Shown here: positions 1-9,583 of the stretch, piece after piece
Layout of the letters: every line of letters starts with the position of its first letter
Position numbering within the stretch: position 1 is the stretch's first letter
Program-made: the position numbers and the translations under genes
NCBI RefSeq assembly: GCF_964026475.1
Contig: NZ_OZ032151.1
Location: forward strand, 1,240,001 to 1,304,000
DNA from: Candidatus Tisiphia endosymbiont of Nemotelus nigrinus
GTDB lineage: Bacteria > Pseudomonadota > Alphaproteobacteria > Rickettsiales > Rickettsiaceae
Direction of reading: 5' to 3'
DNA: 64,000 nucleotides
The notes under the pieces: model-generated
What the model was told of the DNA's origin: nothing
The model's database searches: none
Seen by the model: the letters and a program-made list of their open reading frames with translations, nothing else

Positions 1-142
1 GTTTCATCAGTAGAATATAGTCCATAATCGAGCTATTATTAGGTTTTTTTTGCATAGTATTAACATCTAGCTTGGCAAAATATCCATTAGCTTTTCTCTT
101 TCCTAACTTTAAATTAAAACTCTTGGTTAATATTCTACTCAT
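1..142 (-). CDS. Unrecognised protein, N-terminal part only
   Basis: An open frame reads leftward from an ATG at 140-142 and runs off the window start. The 47 visible residues are basic (start MSRILTKSFNLKLGKRKANG). I see no domain. It is separated from the tlc gene by a MITE and other repeats, so it could be a conserved gene or a remnant. No function is proposed. Confidence 0.35.
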   Translation of the reverse strand, partial: MSRILTKSFNLKLGKRKANGYFAKLDVNTMQKKPNNSSIMDYILLMK

Positions 143-216
143 AACAACCTTAATTTACACGCATATACTACTATGATTTCAAGAATTGGGTAGACGAAGG
201 TCAACTTCAATAAGAG

Positions 217-381
217 CTAGACACTGTTAACAAAGCTTATTTAATTGGTGAATAAAGTCTTTTTTGCTGCAAATTATAAGATTTTTTTGAAATAGGTATA
301 CTATTCCGGCAAAATCTTATTAATTTTTGCTAAAAAATCCATTAATTCATCAATCAAATAAGCTTTGTTAACAGTGTCTAG
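217..381. repeat. MITE-A, complete copy
   Basis: A 165-bp palindromic element. It starts CTAGACACTGTTAACAAAGC and ends with the inverted form GCTTTGTTAACAGTGTCTAG. There is no room for a transposase, so it is a non-autonomous (MITE-like) element. Other copies or ends lie at 16232-16359, 44770-44796 and 63208-63364. Its terminus is the insertion target of the IS110 element described below. This copy is unoccupied. Confidence 0.85.
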
Positions 382-512
382 ACCATGTAGTAGTCGTGAC
401 AACTCGCAATGACAGTTTTAGCAAAATCTGTTATATCTACAATATAGCAGACTTTTATACTCCACTAATAGCTGTTTTCATTATTTTTGTGATATTTTAA
501 ATTTTTTCTATA

Positions 513-585
513 CGAGAAACCACGTAGTGGCAACGAAACAATGAATGTGGATTGCCACAACCACTACGTGGTCTTGCAATGACGC
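513..585. repeat. RPE-A-type palindromic repeat, short variant
   Basis: Inverted arms (CGAGAAACCACGTAGTGG and CCACTACGTGGTCTTGCAATG) surround a GAATGTGGATTGCC centre. It belongs to the dispersed family built on GTCATTGCGAG...GCAATCC that fills many gaps in this window. With MITE-A it accounts for most of the 530-bp gap before the translocase gene. Confidence 0.7.
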
Positions 586-676
586 CTTTGTACTTTGAGT
601 AATTAAACTCAAATAAAAGCACTTGACACGGGTTTTATAATGGTTTAGGTTGCTTGAAAATGAGTACGAGTATAAA

Positions 677-2203
677 ATGAATGTAGTAGGTTCTTCTGTC
701 AATATGTGGAATAAAGCTAGAAATAGTAAATTTAGACACGTTGTTTGGCCTATTAGATCTAACGAGTTAGTAAAGTTTGTGCCTATGGCTTTACTAATAT
801 TCTTTATTCTCCTTAATCAGAATCTAGTACGTAGTATCAAAGATAGCTTAGTAATAACATTAATTAGCTCAGAAGTTTTATGCTTTATAAAGCTTTGGGG
901 CGATATGCCTATGGGCATCTTATTTGTCATCATTTATTCTAAACTTTGTAATATTATGACAACTGAGCAAGCGTTCAGGATCATATTATCTTTTTTTTTG
1001 GGATTTTTCCTATTATTTACCTTTGTTTTGTTTCCATACCGGGAGTATTTTCATCCAGATCCTCAAGTAATAGAATATTATGTTACTACCCTTCCACACT
1101 TAAAGTGGTTTATCATCATTTGGGGAAAATGGAGCATAGTGTTATTTTATATAATGGGGGAATTATGGCCAATGATTGTATGCACGCTATTATACTGGCA
1201 ACTTGCTAATAAGATTACCACTACTGAAGAAGCCCCAAGATTCTATTCGTTTTTCTCTTTATTTGGTCAAACTAATTTGCTAATATCTGGCAGTGTAATT
1301 GTCTATTTTGCTAAAGGTCAGCACTTCTTGATACCTCTATTTTCCCAGCTTAATGACCAAACAGAAATACTCCTGAAATCATTTATGGTGATTATTATAA
1401 TATCTGGGCTGATCTGTTTGGGTTTGCATAGATTCGTTGAATTAAAAATTATAGAGACTACTAAAAATATTAGATATAAAAATAAAAGAACTGACATACT
1501 AAAACTAGGATTAATTGAGAGTAGCAAAATAATTCTTACATCGAAATATTTAGGAATTATTTGTGTGTTAATGGTTTCGTATTCTATGTCAATCAACTTA
1601 ATTGAAGGATTATGGATGTCTAAAACCAAGGAATTATACCCCACTACCCAGGAATTTATATCTTACAGTGGAGAGGTGTTTTTTTGGACAGGAGTATTTA
1701 CTTTAATTTGTGCTTTTCTAGGTAGTAGTTTAGTTAGAAGTTGTGGTTGGTTTTGGGGAGCTATACTTACTCCTGTTGTAACATTAATATCAGGAGCAAT
1801 ATTTTTTACCTTCGTTATATTGGAAAAACCATTAATGACAATTATGACTGGTCTTAGTCATATTTCTCCATTAATGATAATTCTTTTCGTAGGGGGGTTG
1901 TGGCATGTTTTAGGGAAAGGAGTAAAATATTCGCTTTTTGATTTTACTAAAGAAATGGCCTATATCCCTCTTGATAGCGAAATGAAAACTAAGGGCAAAG
2001 CTGCTGTAGATGTACTTGGTGGCAAAATAGGAAAATCTGCTGGAGCAATTATTCAGTTTGTTTCTTTTAGTATTTTTCCAAACGCTGTACATAATGACCT
2101 AGCAGGTTTTCTCATGGTAGTTTTTCTTATTGTTTGCGTAGCTTGGATTTTTGGTGTAAAAGCCTTAAATCGATATTATAAGAACTTGCTAGCACAGCAA
2201 TAG
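677..2203 (+). CDS. tlc: Tlc-family ATP/ADP (nucleotide) translocase
   Basis: An integral inner-membrane antiporter of the plastid/rickettsial ADP,ATP carrier family, which exchanges host ATP for bacterial ADP or imports other nucleotides. The 508-residue protein has about 12 hydrophobic segments and family-typical stretches: [10 protein letters not shown] near the first helix, HLKWF...GKWS, ELYPT, and [14 protein letters not shown] before the last helices. The length matches the family (about 500). An upstream TTG at 650 would add nine residues; I prefer the ATG at 677. Rickettsiae carry several paralogues, and I cannot say from sequence alone which one this is, so ATP/ADP exchange is likely but not certain. 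clpP follows closely on the same strand. Confidence 0.9.
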   Translation: MNVVGSSVNMWNKARNSKFRHVVWPIRSNELVKFVPMALLIFFILLNQNLVRSIKDSLVITLISSEVLCFIKLWGDMPMGILFVIIYSKLCNIMTTEQAFRIILSFFLGFFLLFTFVLFPYREYFHPDPQVIEYYVTTLPHLKWFIIIWGKWSIVLFYIMGELWPMIVCTLLYWQLANKITTTEEAPRFYSFFSLFGQTNLLISGSVIVYFAKGQHFLIPLFSQLNDQTEILLKSFMVIIIISGLICLGLHRFVELKIIETTKNIRYKNKRTDILKLGLIESSKIILTSKYLGIICVLMVSYSMSINLIEGLWMSKTKELYPTTQEFISYSGEVFFWTGVFTLICAFLGSSLVRSCGWFWGAILTPVVTLISGAIFFTFVILEKPLMTIMTGLSHISPLMIILFVGGLWHVLGKGVKYSLFDFTKEMAYIPLDSEMKTKGKAAVDVLGGKIGKSAGAIIQFVSFSIFPNAVHNDLAGFLMVVFLIVCVAWIFGVKALNRYYKNLLAQQ

Positions 2204-2252
2204 GTTGGTTACCCTGCCAAATTTTTTATTAATAAATTTAGGAAAAAATAGA

Positions 2253-2861
2253 ATGACATATGTACCAATGGTAATTGAGCAAACCTCTAGAGGAGAAAGA
2301 GCCTATGATATATATTCTAGGTTATTAAAGGAACGTATCGTTTTTGTTTGTGGTCAAATTGAAGATTATATGGCAAATGTAGTGGTTGCACAATTACTAT
2401 TCCTTGAAGCAGAAAATCCAGAAAAAGATATTTCCATGTATATTAATTCTCCTGGTGGTGTTGTAACTTCCGGTTTGGCAATTTACGATACTATGCAATA
2501 TATTAAGCCTAAAGTTTCCACTCTTTGTATAGGTCAAGCTTGCTCTGCAGGGTCTCTATTGCTCACTGCTGGGGAGAAAGGCATGCGTTATTCCTTGCCG
2601 CATAGTCGTATAATGATCCATCAACTGTCAGGTGGTTACCAAGGGCAAGCTACAGATATAGAAATTCATGCCAAAGAAACCATGAAACTAAAGAAAATGC
2701 TTAATATCTTGTATGTCAAGCATACAGGACAAGAACTAGAGACTATCGAAAAAAGCATGGAACGCGATAATTTCATGAATCCTGAAGTAGCCAAATCATT
2801 TGGGCTTGTTGATAAAATTATCACCGATAGAGCAAAAATTCTAGTAAAAAATAAATTATGA
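2253..2861 (+). CDS. clpP: ATP-dependent Clp protease proteolytic subunit ClpP
   Basis: Serine peptidase S14 that forms the barrel working with ClpA/ClpX unfoldases in cytoplasmic protein turnover. From the ATG at 2253 the protein is 202 residues, and the catalytic triad falls at the E. coli positions: Ser98 in GQACSAG, His123 in RIMIHQ, Asp172 in MERDNF. A longer GTG start exists at 2205. The ATG is preferred because AGGA lies at a good distance upstream and the N-terminus [20 protein letters not shown] is typical of the family. It sits only 49 bp after tlc and may be co-transcribed. Confidence 0.96.
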   Translation: MTYVPMVIEQTSRGERAYDIYSRLLKERIVFVCGQIEDYMANVVVAQLLFLEAENPEKDISMYINSPGGVVTSGLAIYDTMQYIKPKVSTLCIGQACSAGSLLLTAGEKGMRYSLPHSRIMIHQLSGGYQGQATDIEIHAKETMKLKKMLNILYVKHTGQELETIEKSMERDNFMNPEVAKSFGLVDKIITDRAKILVKNKL

Positions 2862-2970
2862 TGGTATGGGTTAGATTAAAAAATGTTGTTACAATTAAAC
2901 ACATTCTTTATTGAATTTAGTATTCATGATATTATATACTAGTATATAACTGATTATATTAACATAATAC

Positions 2971-3669
2971 ATGGTAGCAGATATGATAAATAATTATTGT
3001 CAACCTAAGAATGGTAATACTCAATTCAATAATACCAATAATCTATTATCAATAAATAGATTTGAGAAAAGACTAACCCTTGCCACCTTGCTAATGGGTA
3101 TAACTATAACAAGTGGAGTAAGCGGGTTGTGGTACGATTTTAATGCTTATGCAGCCTTGCCAAAACCACAAGAAGCATCTACTGCTGCAGTGCTAAAACA
3201 ACAGAATAACAGCAAAATTGATAATTATTCTGAAATCTATGATAATCCATTTGTTCACTTATCTCAAGAAATGGATAAATTATGGCATAGGTTTACTATC
3301 CGCAATAATGGCTTTGTTTTCGACTCCCCTATTGTTATGGCTAGCAGCTTAAATAGTTATTTAGATGTTAACGACAAGCAATATACTCTGAATATTGAGA
3401 TACCAGGCTTTGATAAAGAGCAGATAAAAATTGAATTACAGAGAGATTATTTAATTATTACTGCTCAAAAAACTCAGAATGATCAAGCTAAGGATGCTAA
3501 TAAATACTCCGATCAACAAACTCGTAATGCATTTTATCAAAAATTATTTCTACCAAAAGACATAGACAAAAATAATATTTCATCAAATCTAAAAAATGGT
3601 ATACTAACTGTTATTGTACCAAGAGTTCCTATTAAAAAAGAAGACGTAAAATTTATCCCTATTAATTAG
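2971..3669 (+). CDS. Small heat-shock protein (Hsp20/alpha-crystallin) with N-terminal export/anchor segment
   Basis: Holdase chaperone of the Hsp20 family. The alpha-crystallin domain covers about residues 120-225, with the family's strands visible (YTLNIEIPGFDKEQIKIEL, LIITAQK, NGILTVIVPR). Unusually, the first 120 residues include a hydrophobic stretch at about 35-52 followed by an AYAAL site. This resembles a long signal peptide or membrane anchor, with a polar linker before the domain. It may therefore act outside the cytoplasm. The start may be ATG 2971 or the in-frame ATG at 2983. A promoter-like AT-rich stretch precedes it and no operon partner is evident. Confidence 0.85.
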   Translation: MVADMINNYCQPKNGNTQFNNTNNLLSINRFEKRLTLATLLMGITITSGVSGLWYDFNAYAALPKPQEASTAAVLKQQNNSKIDNYSEIYDNPFVHLSQEMDKLWHRFTIRNNGFVFDSPIVMASSLNSYLDVNDKQYTLNIEIPGFDKEQIKIELQRDYLIITAQKTQNDQAKDANKYSDQQTRNAFYQKLFLPKDIDKNNISSNLKNGILTVIVPRVPIKKEDVKFIPIN

Positions 3670-3672
3670 GTT

Positions 3673-4106
3673 TCATTTTAATACTTCACTGGTGATGGTA
3701 GAGATTTGCATTTTATAAAAATGTTTACCATATAAATTCATTGTAGCAATAATCTCTTTCCATCCCTTATTATTATGCATGCAATGTTCTCTAATATATT
3801 TATCAAAAAGTCCTTTAAAGGTTATCTTGATTGATCCATCTGATTTTTTAAGGGAAAGAATACCTTTACGAATACAAAGGCTTAGTTCAATGGCTATGCT
3901 TCTTGCTTCTTCTACAGAGGTCTCAGGAAAATTGCCTAGAGGAACTATTGTGTTAAAACAAAAAGCCTTAGTGCCTTCGGACGATGCTATAAGAATCAAG
4001 TTGCTTTCTTCGGTATCAATATATATATATCTTCATCTCCTTTAGTTCTAGAATAAATAATTTTTTCTACAGTTTTGTCAGTAAAACGAAATAAGGGGGT
4101 TGTCAT
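3673..4106 (-). pseudogene. Tyrosine-type integrase N-terminal fragment, frameshifted
   Basis: Two frames joined by a shift in a TA dinucleotide run near 4020-4030 read from MTTPLFRFTDKTVEKI into LILIASSEGTKAF, then a SAM-like arm-binding region (LFDKYIREHCMHNNKGWKEI). This is the N-terminal half of a P4/phage-type integrase. The catalytic R...HxxR...Y half is missing, since the frame ends at 3673. It is interpreted as the decayed remnant of a mobile element. I see no matching att repeats or tRNA target nearby. Confidence 0.65.
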
Positions 4107-4259
4107 ATGCTAGCCTCATTAAATTACATTGTTAATTTCACTGGTAGTGTTAATTATAGTTAATTTCTAAATAGTTAAAAACGGATTAACTTATTTTTTT
4201 TGGTTTGACAATTCGGGTCACTATAGTTTAATGTTAGAAACTTTAGAGAAAATGTTTAG

Positions 4260-5330
4260 TTAAATCGTAGCATTCTCTTCGCCACCCTCAGGCTCATCTT
4301 TAAGATTTTTAATCTTTTCTGGTAAATCTAAATAAGCAGCTATGGCTAAAAATAATTCTAAATATTGTTTAGTATCTACTGAATTTGCTAGATCATCATA
4401 AATTTCTAAAGGAGTATTAGCAGAAAATTTCTTATATAATTCTACAATTTCAAAAGAAGGGTTTTCTGTAAAGGCAGTTTTTAGTATCTCGATGTTTTTA
4501 TTATGTCCTTTAGAAGAGTTTAAAGGTAGGTATAGATCTAGTGCTTCAATATGTGAAGGTATGAGTTTAATAGCTGATTCTAAATAATATATCGCTTCTT
4601 TCGTTTCGTTAATTTCTAGCATATTTTTAGCGGCTATAGCATAGTAATCAGCTATTTTGTTTTTAAGAGACTCTAGTTTCTGTGTATCAATTCTGCTAAG
4701 TTTAGATACCACAAAAACAAATTTTGCCCACAGAGCGAGCTTGGCATAGCAATTAAGTAAAATTTCTAGAATTTCGCTATCAGACTCATTTAAGTTAAAC
4801 GATCTAACAGCATAATTCTCAGCCATTTCATACATGTTATTTTGATAATATATTTGTGCGAGTTTTTTGGTAACAAAGGGACTATAATGTTTAGATTGTT
4901 CTAATTCCTGAAAATATTTTATTTTTACTGACAGATCAGTTTCTGCTTCTGCTAAAAGTAAAGTATGAAACACCTTATTTTCTTGGCTTAAACGGTAAGA
5001 TATTTTTTGGCTCGTTACTGCTGATTTTGATTTTTCACCAGAAACATATTCTGCCATAGCTTTCATTAGTAAGTAATTATCGTTACTGGCTCTTTTAGAA
5101 AAGAAAAAATACTTTAAATTAGAAGGTAGATTAATAATTAACAATAATATTTTAAAAAAAATAGCAGTGGAAAGTGTAAGTAATATATATAAAATAACGA
5201 AAGTAAAAGATGTTGTTTCTATATAATAGTCATATAAGTTTAAAGTTAACCTTGAGTCCAGTTGACTTAACATGGAAAAACTAAAATATAGCAACAAAAA
5301 TGTAATACAAATTATTAATAATCTTATCAT
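4260..5330 (-). CDS. HemY-like membrane protein with TPR repeats
   Basis: A 356-residue protein with two hydrophobic segments at the N-terminus (about residues 3-20 and 42-67). A soluble domain of helical TPR-like repeats follows (for example TKKLAQIYYQNNMYEMAENYAV). This is the architecture of the HemY N-terminal family found next to hemD in proteobacteria. The downstream position after hemD and the mitofilin-like gene supports this, with only 9 bp separating it from the latter. The family's role is unclear. It is associated with late heme synthesis but is not a proven enzyme, so a scaffold role at the inner membrane is an inference. Confidence 0.75.
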   Translation of the reverse strand: MIRLLIICITFLLLYFSFSMLSQLDSRLTLNLYDYYIETTSFTFVILYILLTLSTAIFFKILLLIINLPSNLKYFFFSKRASNDNYLLMKAMAEYVSGEKSKSAVTSQKISYRLSQENKVFHTLLLAEAETDLSVKIKYFQELEQSKHYSPFVTKKLAQIYYQNNMYEMAENYAVRSFNLNESDSEILEILLNCYAKLALWAKFVFVVSKLSRIDTQKLESLKNKIADYYAIAAKNMLEINETKEAIYYLESAIKLIPSHIEALDLYLPLNSSKGHNKNIEILKTAFTENPSFEIVELYKKFSANTPLEIYDDLANSVDTKQYLELFLAIAAYLDLPEKIKNLKDEPEGGEENATI

Positions 5331-5339
5331 TAGTTTACT

Positions 5340-6014
5340 CTACGAATTCTTGTTATAATTTTCTTGTTGTAATTCTTCTGAATAAAAGAAATTAATAAAA
5401 TAATCTAGATTTCCTATTATTTTTAATTTCAAATTTTCTTTATCTTTAAGGTTACTGGATTTTTTCTCAATTTTAATAAATTGTTTAATCCAACAATCGG
5501 TTGTTGGAAAAATCTTTACCAAACCTAAATTATTATCAAGTAAATAATTTTTATTATAATTATCCAGGTCTAGCAAAATATTTTTTATTTTTACAGGTAA
5601 CTCTATAGTTTTAACTTGGTAGAGTTGTTGGGTATAATCTTTGTCTTGTAGGAAATTCATTATTAGAAGGTTGATATTAAGCAAGTAATTACTGTAAACA
5701 TTAGAGGGGGTTTTAGACTGTTCTTTAGATTGTTCTAGTTGTTGGTTCAATGAGGTGTTCGCAAAGGAATCTTCTTGATGCAAACTATTATCTCCCTGGG
5801 ATACGTTGTTTTCTAAATTAGTGGTATTTGCAGTGCTTGCTTCTTGTATAGTTGCTTTATTAGATAACTCAGAATCTGTCTTTCTATTATTTAAAAAAGT
5901 CATATAAGTTACCGATATGGCAAATAACACAACTAAAATAATTGTAAAAATAATAGGGTTATTCCTGCGAACTTTTATTATATTAGTTTCTGACTTGTGC
6001 ATTATTTTGGGCAT
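5340..6014 (-). CDS. Single-pass membrane protein in the hemD-hemY position (mitofilin/HemX-like)
   Basis: A 224-residue protein with a cytoplasmic basic N-terminus and one transmembrane segment at about 20-40 (FTIILVVLFAISVTYMTFL). A low-complexity Ser/Asn/Gln/Glu linker runs to about 110, followed by a helical C-terminal region. In alphaproteobacteria the gene between hemD and hemY commonly encodes a mitofilin/HemX-like inner-membrane protein, and the placement here fits. Sequence similarity alone is weak to my eye. Its 5' end overlaps the end of hemD by 32 bp. A shorter start at Met5 (6002) would reduce the overlap. Confidence 0.6.
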   Translation of the reverse strand: MPKIMHKSETNIIKVRRNNPIIFTIILVVLFAISVTYMTFLNNRKTDSELSNKATIQEASTANTTNLENNVSQGDNSLHQEDSFANTSLNQQLEQSKEQSKTPSNVYSNYLLNINLLIMNFLQDKDYTQQLYQVKTIELPVKIKNILLDLDNYNKNYLLDNNLGLVKIFPTTDCWIKQFIKIEKKSSNLKDKENLKLKIIGNLDYFINFFYSEELQQENYNKNS

Positions 6015-6684
6015 GATAAATTAATAATTCTAACATTTGCTGTGGTTGTCCATTATCACAATAAACCACATTTTTGCTAAAAGAGCTAATAATATTTGCC
6101 ACTTTTTTACTTATAGTAATAACTAAACTATTAGCTAGGAGTTTTAGCAGATTATTTTTTATTAATAATTCAAGAAAAGTCTTAGTGCTGTTCTGTGAAT
6201 ATAGTAGAATAAAATTGATGCCCTTTTCAATTTCTGCCATTTGCTGCAGCTTAGTTGCATATTTTACCTGATAAATAATGTGCCTTTTAATTGCCTGGGG
6301 TAAATCTTGGGTGATTTCATTTGACGATAAATATATGGTTTGGTCGTATATTGCTGGCGGAATGTTTTCTAATAGATTTTGTATGTTGCTAGCAACATAT
6401 TGTACTATGAGGTTATTTTGCTCTAGAATTATCCTTGATGAATTGCCTACTATCCACATGTTCTTCTTTGCAAGATTTTGATGTCCAGCTAGGATTTTAG
6501 CAGCAAATTTACTAGTGATAATTATATTGGGATAGTCGTGCAAAAGGGTGGCATCTAATGGTAGAGTTTGATATTCCACTAAAGGACAACATATATAGTT
6601 AAACCTACATTCATAATTACGCTCCAATTCTCTAATAATATCATAATTATCTTCTAAGCTTCTAGTTAATAGCACCGACTTCAT
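5983..6684 (-). CDS. hemD: Uroporphyrinogen-III synthase
   Basis: Cyclises hydroxymethylbilane to uroporphyrinogen III in heme biosynthesis; the product of hemC (51167-52081 here) is its substrate. The 233-residue length is typical. The N-terminal [13 protein letters not shown] (LxTRP-like) motif, the [13 protein letters not shown] segment (TSxxA) and WIVGNSS (VG motif) are family landmarks. Overall conservation in this family is low, as expected. The ATG overlaps the upstream M16 peptidase stop (ATGA at 6681-6684), suggesting translational coupling. Confidence 0.85.
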   Translation of the reverse strand: MKSVLLTRSLEDNYDIIRELERNYECRFNYICCPLVEYQTLPLDATLLHDYPNIIITSKFAAKILAGHQNLAKKNMWIVGNSSRIILEQNNLIVQYVASNIQNLLENIPPAIYDQTIYLSSNEITQDLPQAIKRHIIYQVKYATKLQQMAEIEKGINFILLYSQNSTKTFLELLIKNNLLKLLANSLVITISKKVANIISSFSKNVVYCDNGQPQQMLELLIYHAQNNAQVRN

Positions 6685-7943
6685 AGAGCCAGATCATCGG
6701 ATAATTTTTGGTAATCTATGGCAAGTGGGTTAGGACCAATAATAGATAAAGTAGGTTTGCTAACAAATATTTTGTTAGCAATATTTATGATATCTCGGCT
6801 TGTTATATTCATAATATGTTCAATAGTTTCCTCAACAGGTAAATATTTGCCGAAAACAGCAAAATTCTTACCAATCTCTTCTGATTTATAAGAGGAATCC
6901 TCTTGGGCTATATAGATGCTAGTTTTTAATTGTATTTTAGCTCGATCAATTTCTGAATCTTTGATATCTACAGAAATATTATTAATTTCACTGGCTAATT
7001 GTTCTGCAAGGAATGGTAGTTTATCATGACCAGTGGAAACGTATATGCCAAAAATCCCACTATCATAGTGTGAACTATTATAACTACCAATTGAGTAGGC
7101 AAGTCCAAGCTTTTCTCTGATATGTTGAAATAATCTTGATGACATACCGTTACCAAGTATTAGTGACAGAGCTTGAGTATGATATAATTGCTGTATGTTA
7201 AAATAGGGTACACTTTCGAAGCCCAAAACTAAGGTAGTTTGCTCAAGATCTTTAGTAATAACACTATGCCCCCCAGTATATCTAGCTTTCTCAAAATGAC
7301 TATTTGGTTGATCTTTTAATGAACAAAATAATTTTTCAGCAAACTCTACAACTTGTTGATGTTCAATATTTCCTGCCACTGATAAGTAAATATTTCCGGC
7401 ATTATAATGTTTATCAATATAATTGCTAAAATGTTCTTTATCAAATTTTGCCAAACTATCATAAGTTCCCAAAATTGACCTACCAAGTGCTTGGTTTTCA
7501 TAAGCACTACTATAAAATTTCTCATGAATAAGTTCATCAGGATTATCCTGCACACAAGCCATTTCTTGCAAAATTACCTGATATTCTTTAGCTATCTCTT
7601 CTTCTGAAAAAACTGAATTTTGTACAATATCTGCCAGTATCTCTAAAGCGGTATAGCAATTCTCACTCAATATTTTTGAGTAATAAACAGTCTGTTCATG
7701 ACCAGTATATGCATTAAATTGTCCTCCTATCGAGTCAAATTCTTCGGCAATTTGCTTAGCAGTTCTAGTTGTTGTTCCTTTAAATGCCATATGTTCAAGA
7801 AAATGGGATATGCCTATTTCTGAAGATTGTTCATAACGGCTACCTACATTGACAATAAGATTAATAGCCACAGAATTTATATTAGGCATATGGTAAGTAA
7901 CAACAGTTAGCCCATTGTTAAGTTTGCTTGAGTTGAAAGTCAT
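6681..7943 (-). CDS. M16 family zinc metallopeptidase (processing-peptidase-like)
   Basis: A member of the pitrilysin/M16 family related to the mitochondrial processing peptidase beta subunit and bacterial PqqL/YmxG proteins. The zinc motif HxxEH is present as HFLEH at residues 47-51. The distal glutamate is supplied by the [16 protein letters not shown] helix at about 121-136. The 420-residue length matches single-subunit bacterial M16B proteins. It is the first gene of the minus-strand run into hemD. Physiological substrates are unknown; peptide or signal-peptide degradation is an inference. Confidence 0.9.
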   Translation of the reverse strand: MTFNSSKLNNGLTVVTYHMPNINSVAINLIVNVGSRYEQSSEIGISHFLEHMAFKGTTTRTAKQIAEEFDSIGGQFNAYTGHEQTVYYSKILSENCYTALEILADIVQNSVFSEEEIAKEYQVILQEMACVQDNPDELIHEKFYSSAYENQALGRSILGTYDSLAKFDKEHFSNYIDKHYNAGNIYLSVAGNIEHQQVVEFAEKLFCSLKDQPNSHFEKARYTGGHSVITKDLEQTTLVLGFESVPYFNIQQLYHTQALSLILGNGMSSRLFQHIREKLGLAYSIGSYNSSHYDSGIFGIYVSTGHDKLPFLAEQLASEINNISVDIKDSEIDRAKIQLKTSIYIAQEDSSYKSEEIGKNFAVFGKYLPVEETIEHIMNITSRDIINIANKIFVSKPTLSIIGPNPLAIDYQKLSDDLAL

Positions 7944-8052
7944 TTTATTACTTGGTTTATTTGTTTTAAAGAGCCTTATGCAAAATGTTTACAGTTTCCT
8001 GAATGCGTACTATTGCATAACATTGGTAAAGTATGAGTATCAAGTAAATAAC

Positions 8053-8291
8053 TCACTCTAGTTCTTTCTTAAAGCTTGATAATAAATTTTGTGGTAATTT
8101 ATCAAAATCTTCAGCAATTTTAACTTGCCCTTTCCAAGTTCCAGCTCTACGGGGAGATGATGGAGTTCTATATTTACTAATTTAACTGCTGGTCTAGCTG
8201 CTTTACAAATAATAATATCTTCTCCTTCTTGTGCTTTTTTTATTAAATCCGAAAGATTAGTTTTTGCTTCATATATACTTGCTATTTGCAT
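8053..8291 (-). pseudogene. Phd/YefM-type antitoxin, frameshifted
   Basis: The N-terminal half (MQIASIYEAKTNLSDLIKKAQ) is a clear Phd/YefM DNA-binding domain. After KLVNI the frame shifts. The alternative frame then continues PSSPRRAGTWKGQVKIAEDF...KKELE to a stop at 8053, which is the normal antitoxin tail that would wrap the toxin. A single-base indel near 8170 therefore separates the two halves. No toxin gene lies on either side, so this is a dead or solitary antitoxin. Confidence 0.7.
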
Positions 8292-8358
8292 TTCTTCCTC
8301 TAATAAAACTTAGTCTAGTCTAGATTAAGTTTTATTATATGTCAATATAGGGAGCGTA

Positions 8359-8495
8359 TTTTCATCCTGAATTCTGCCGTCATCCTAAATCCTAGCGTCA
8401 TTCTGAACTCGTTTTAGGATATATATACACTTAGCAAGATCCTGAAATAAATTCAGGATGACGCCTAACTCTACCCCATTTAGGATGATTCTTAG
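8359..8495. repeat. REP-like palindrome with GTCATCCTGAATT arms
   Basis: Several partial copies of a TCATCC/GGATGA unit lie in both orientations, including CATCCTGAATT near 8362 and AATTCAGGATGACG near 8452. They can fold as one large hairpin. The motif differs from the RPE-A and GTCATTCCC families seen elsewhere in the window. No coding frame is supported here. Confidence 0.55.
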
Positions 8496-8597
8496 ACTGC
8501 AATTAGTACAATATTACTACAATTTGCATTTTGAATTTATAATTGCTGTAAGTCTATTTATTTACTACATATTTTTACATATATTTGCTATAATAAT

Positions 8598-8744
8598 TAT
8601 AGTTAACCCGATCAGTATTTAGCCATAACAAACTGACGTCATTGCGAGGAAGTGCGGGTCGACGCAATCCATCTAATCACTTTTCTGGATGGCTTCGTTG
8701 CTAATGGACGTTTATGAAGTGTGGCTTAATGTTAGTCGGTTTAG
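8598..8744. repeat. RPE-A palindromic element, diverged copy
   Basis: The left arm TATAGTTAACCCG...TTTAGCCATA...GTCATTGCGAGG is followed by GCAATCC and a mirror arm that decays into GTGGCTTAATGTTAGTCGG. The outer arm overlaps the longest possible reading frame of dapF. That is why the downstream GTG is chosen as the dapF start. Confidence 0.7.
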
Positions 8745-8773
8745 ATGTAAGTTCAAAAACTAGAAATATTCTC

Positions 8774-9583
8774 GTGTTAAAAAAAATCAATTTTGCTAAA
8801 ATGCATGGTTTAGGTAATGATTTTGTGATTATCAATCAGCGTGATTTACCTAAAAATTATGATTTACAGCAATTATCACTAAATATCTCCAATCGTCGTA
8901 CAGGTATTGGTTGTGATCAGTTTATTATTTATGATCAAAAAACCAATTACTATGAAATGACTGTATATAACCAAAATGGCTCAAGTGCTAAATTGTGTGG
9001 CAACGCATCGAGATGTCTTGCCAAACTGATATATCTTGATTCTGGTATCAGAGAAATCACTTTAAGAATATATGGAAAAGAATTGTCTTGTAAGATACTA
9101 AGTGATAACGAAATCAAGGTGGATACTGGAATAGTTAGTTTCGAAGAAGATTGGATGCCTCCAGCCGAAAGGATTTGGCCAATTATGGAACGTTATATGA
9201 TTGACATCAAGGAAGTTATTTGTGCTGATATTGGTAATCCACATTTTGTTATTTTTAGTGATTTAGCTACTAAAGATAAAGAAATAATTGGAGAAAAATT
9301 ACAAGGAAAAGAATTATTTGTTGATGGAGTTAATGTTAATTTTGCTTCAATCAAGGGTAACAAAATTTATTTATCGGTTTGGGAAAGAGGAGCAGGCTTA
9401 ACTCTTGCTTGTGGCAGCGGGGCATGTGCTAGTTTTGCTTCGGCAGTAAAGCTAGGCTTTATTAGCTCTCCTTGTGAAGTGGTATTTCAGTTAGGTAGTC
9501 TACAAATGTCAAAACAAGGTGAGAATATAATGATGGTTGGTTCTGCTGCTTTAGTGGCACGTGGAGAGTTTCTTTATGGCTAA
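8774..9583 (+). CDS. dapF: Diaminopimelate epimerase
   Basis: Converts LL- to meso-diaminopimelate for peptidoglycan cross-links. From the GTG at 8774 the protein is 269 residues and begins MLKKINFAKMHGLGNDFV, the usual family start. The two active-site cysteines are Cys75 in LCGNASRC and Cys213 in ACGSGAC. An ATG at 8714 would add 20 residues, but that stretch derives from a palindromic repeat. The 3' end overlaps mtaB by 8 bp. The gene shows that this lineage retains a DAP route, consistent with mrdA and mreD nearby. Confidence 0.94.
   Translation: MLKKINFAKMHGLGNDFVIINQRDLPKNYDLQQLSLNISNRRTGIGCDQFIIYDQKTNYYEMTVYNQNGSSAKLCGNASRCLAKLIYLDSGIREITLRIYGKELSCKILSDNEIKVDTGIVSFEEDWMPPAERIWPIMERYMIDIKEVICADIGNPHFVIFSDLATKDKEIIGEKLQGKELFVDGVNVNFASIKGNKIYLSVWERGAGLTLACGSGACASFASAVKLGFISSPCEVVFQLGSLQMSKQGENIMMVGSAALVARGEFLYG

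Noticed and set aside
623..641. TTGACA and TATAAT boxes upstream of the translocase gene
   Set aside because: Only 7 bases separate the two boxes, far from the 16-18 needed for a sigma-70 promoter.
3673..4106. Prophage or genomic island boundary
   Set aside because: Only the N-terminal half of a frameshifted integrase is present, with no att repeats, tRNA or phage genes beside it.
8714..8773. Longer N-terminus for dapF
   Set aside because: The extra codons come from the outer arm of an RPE-A element, and the family starts at KINFAKMHGLGND.
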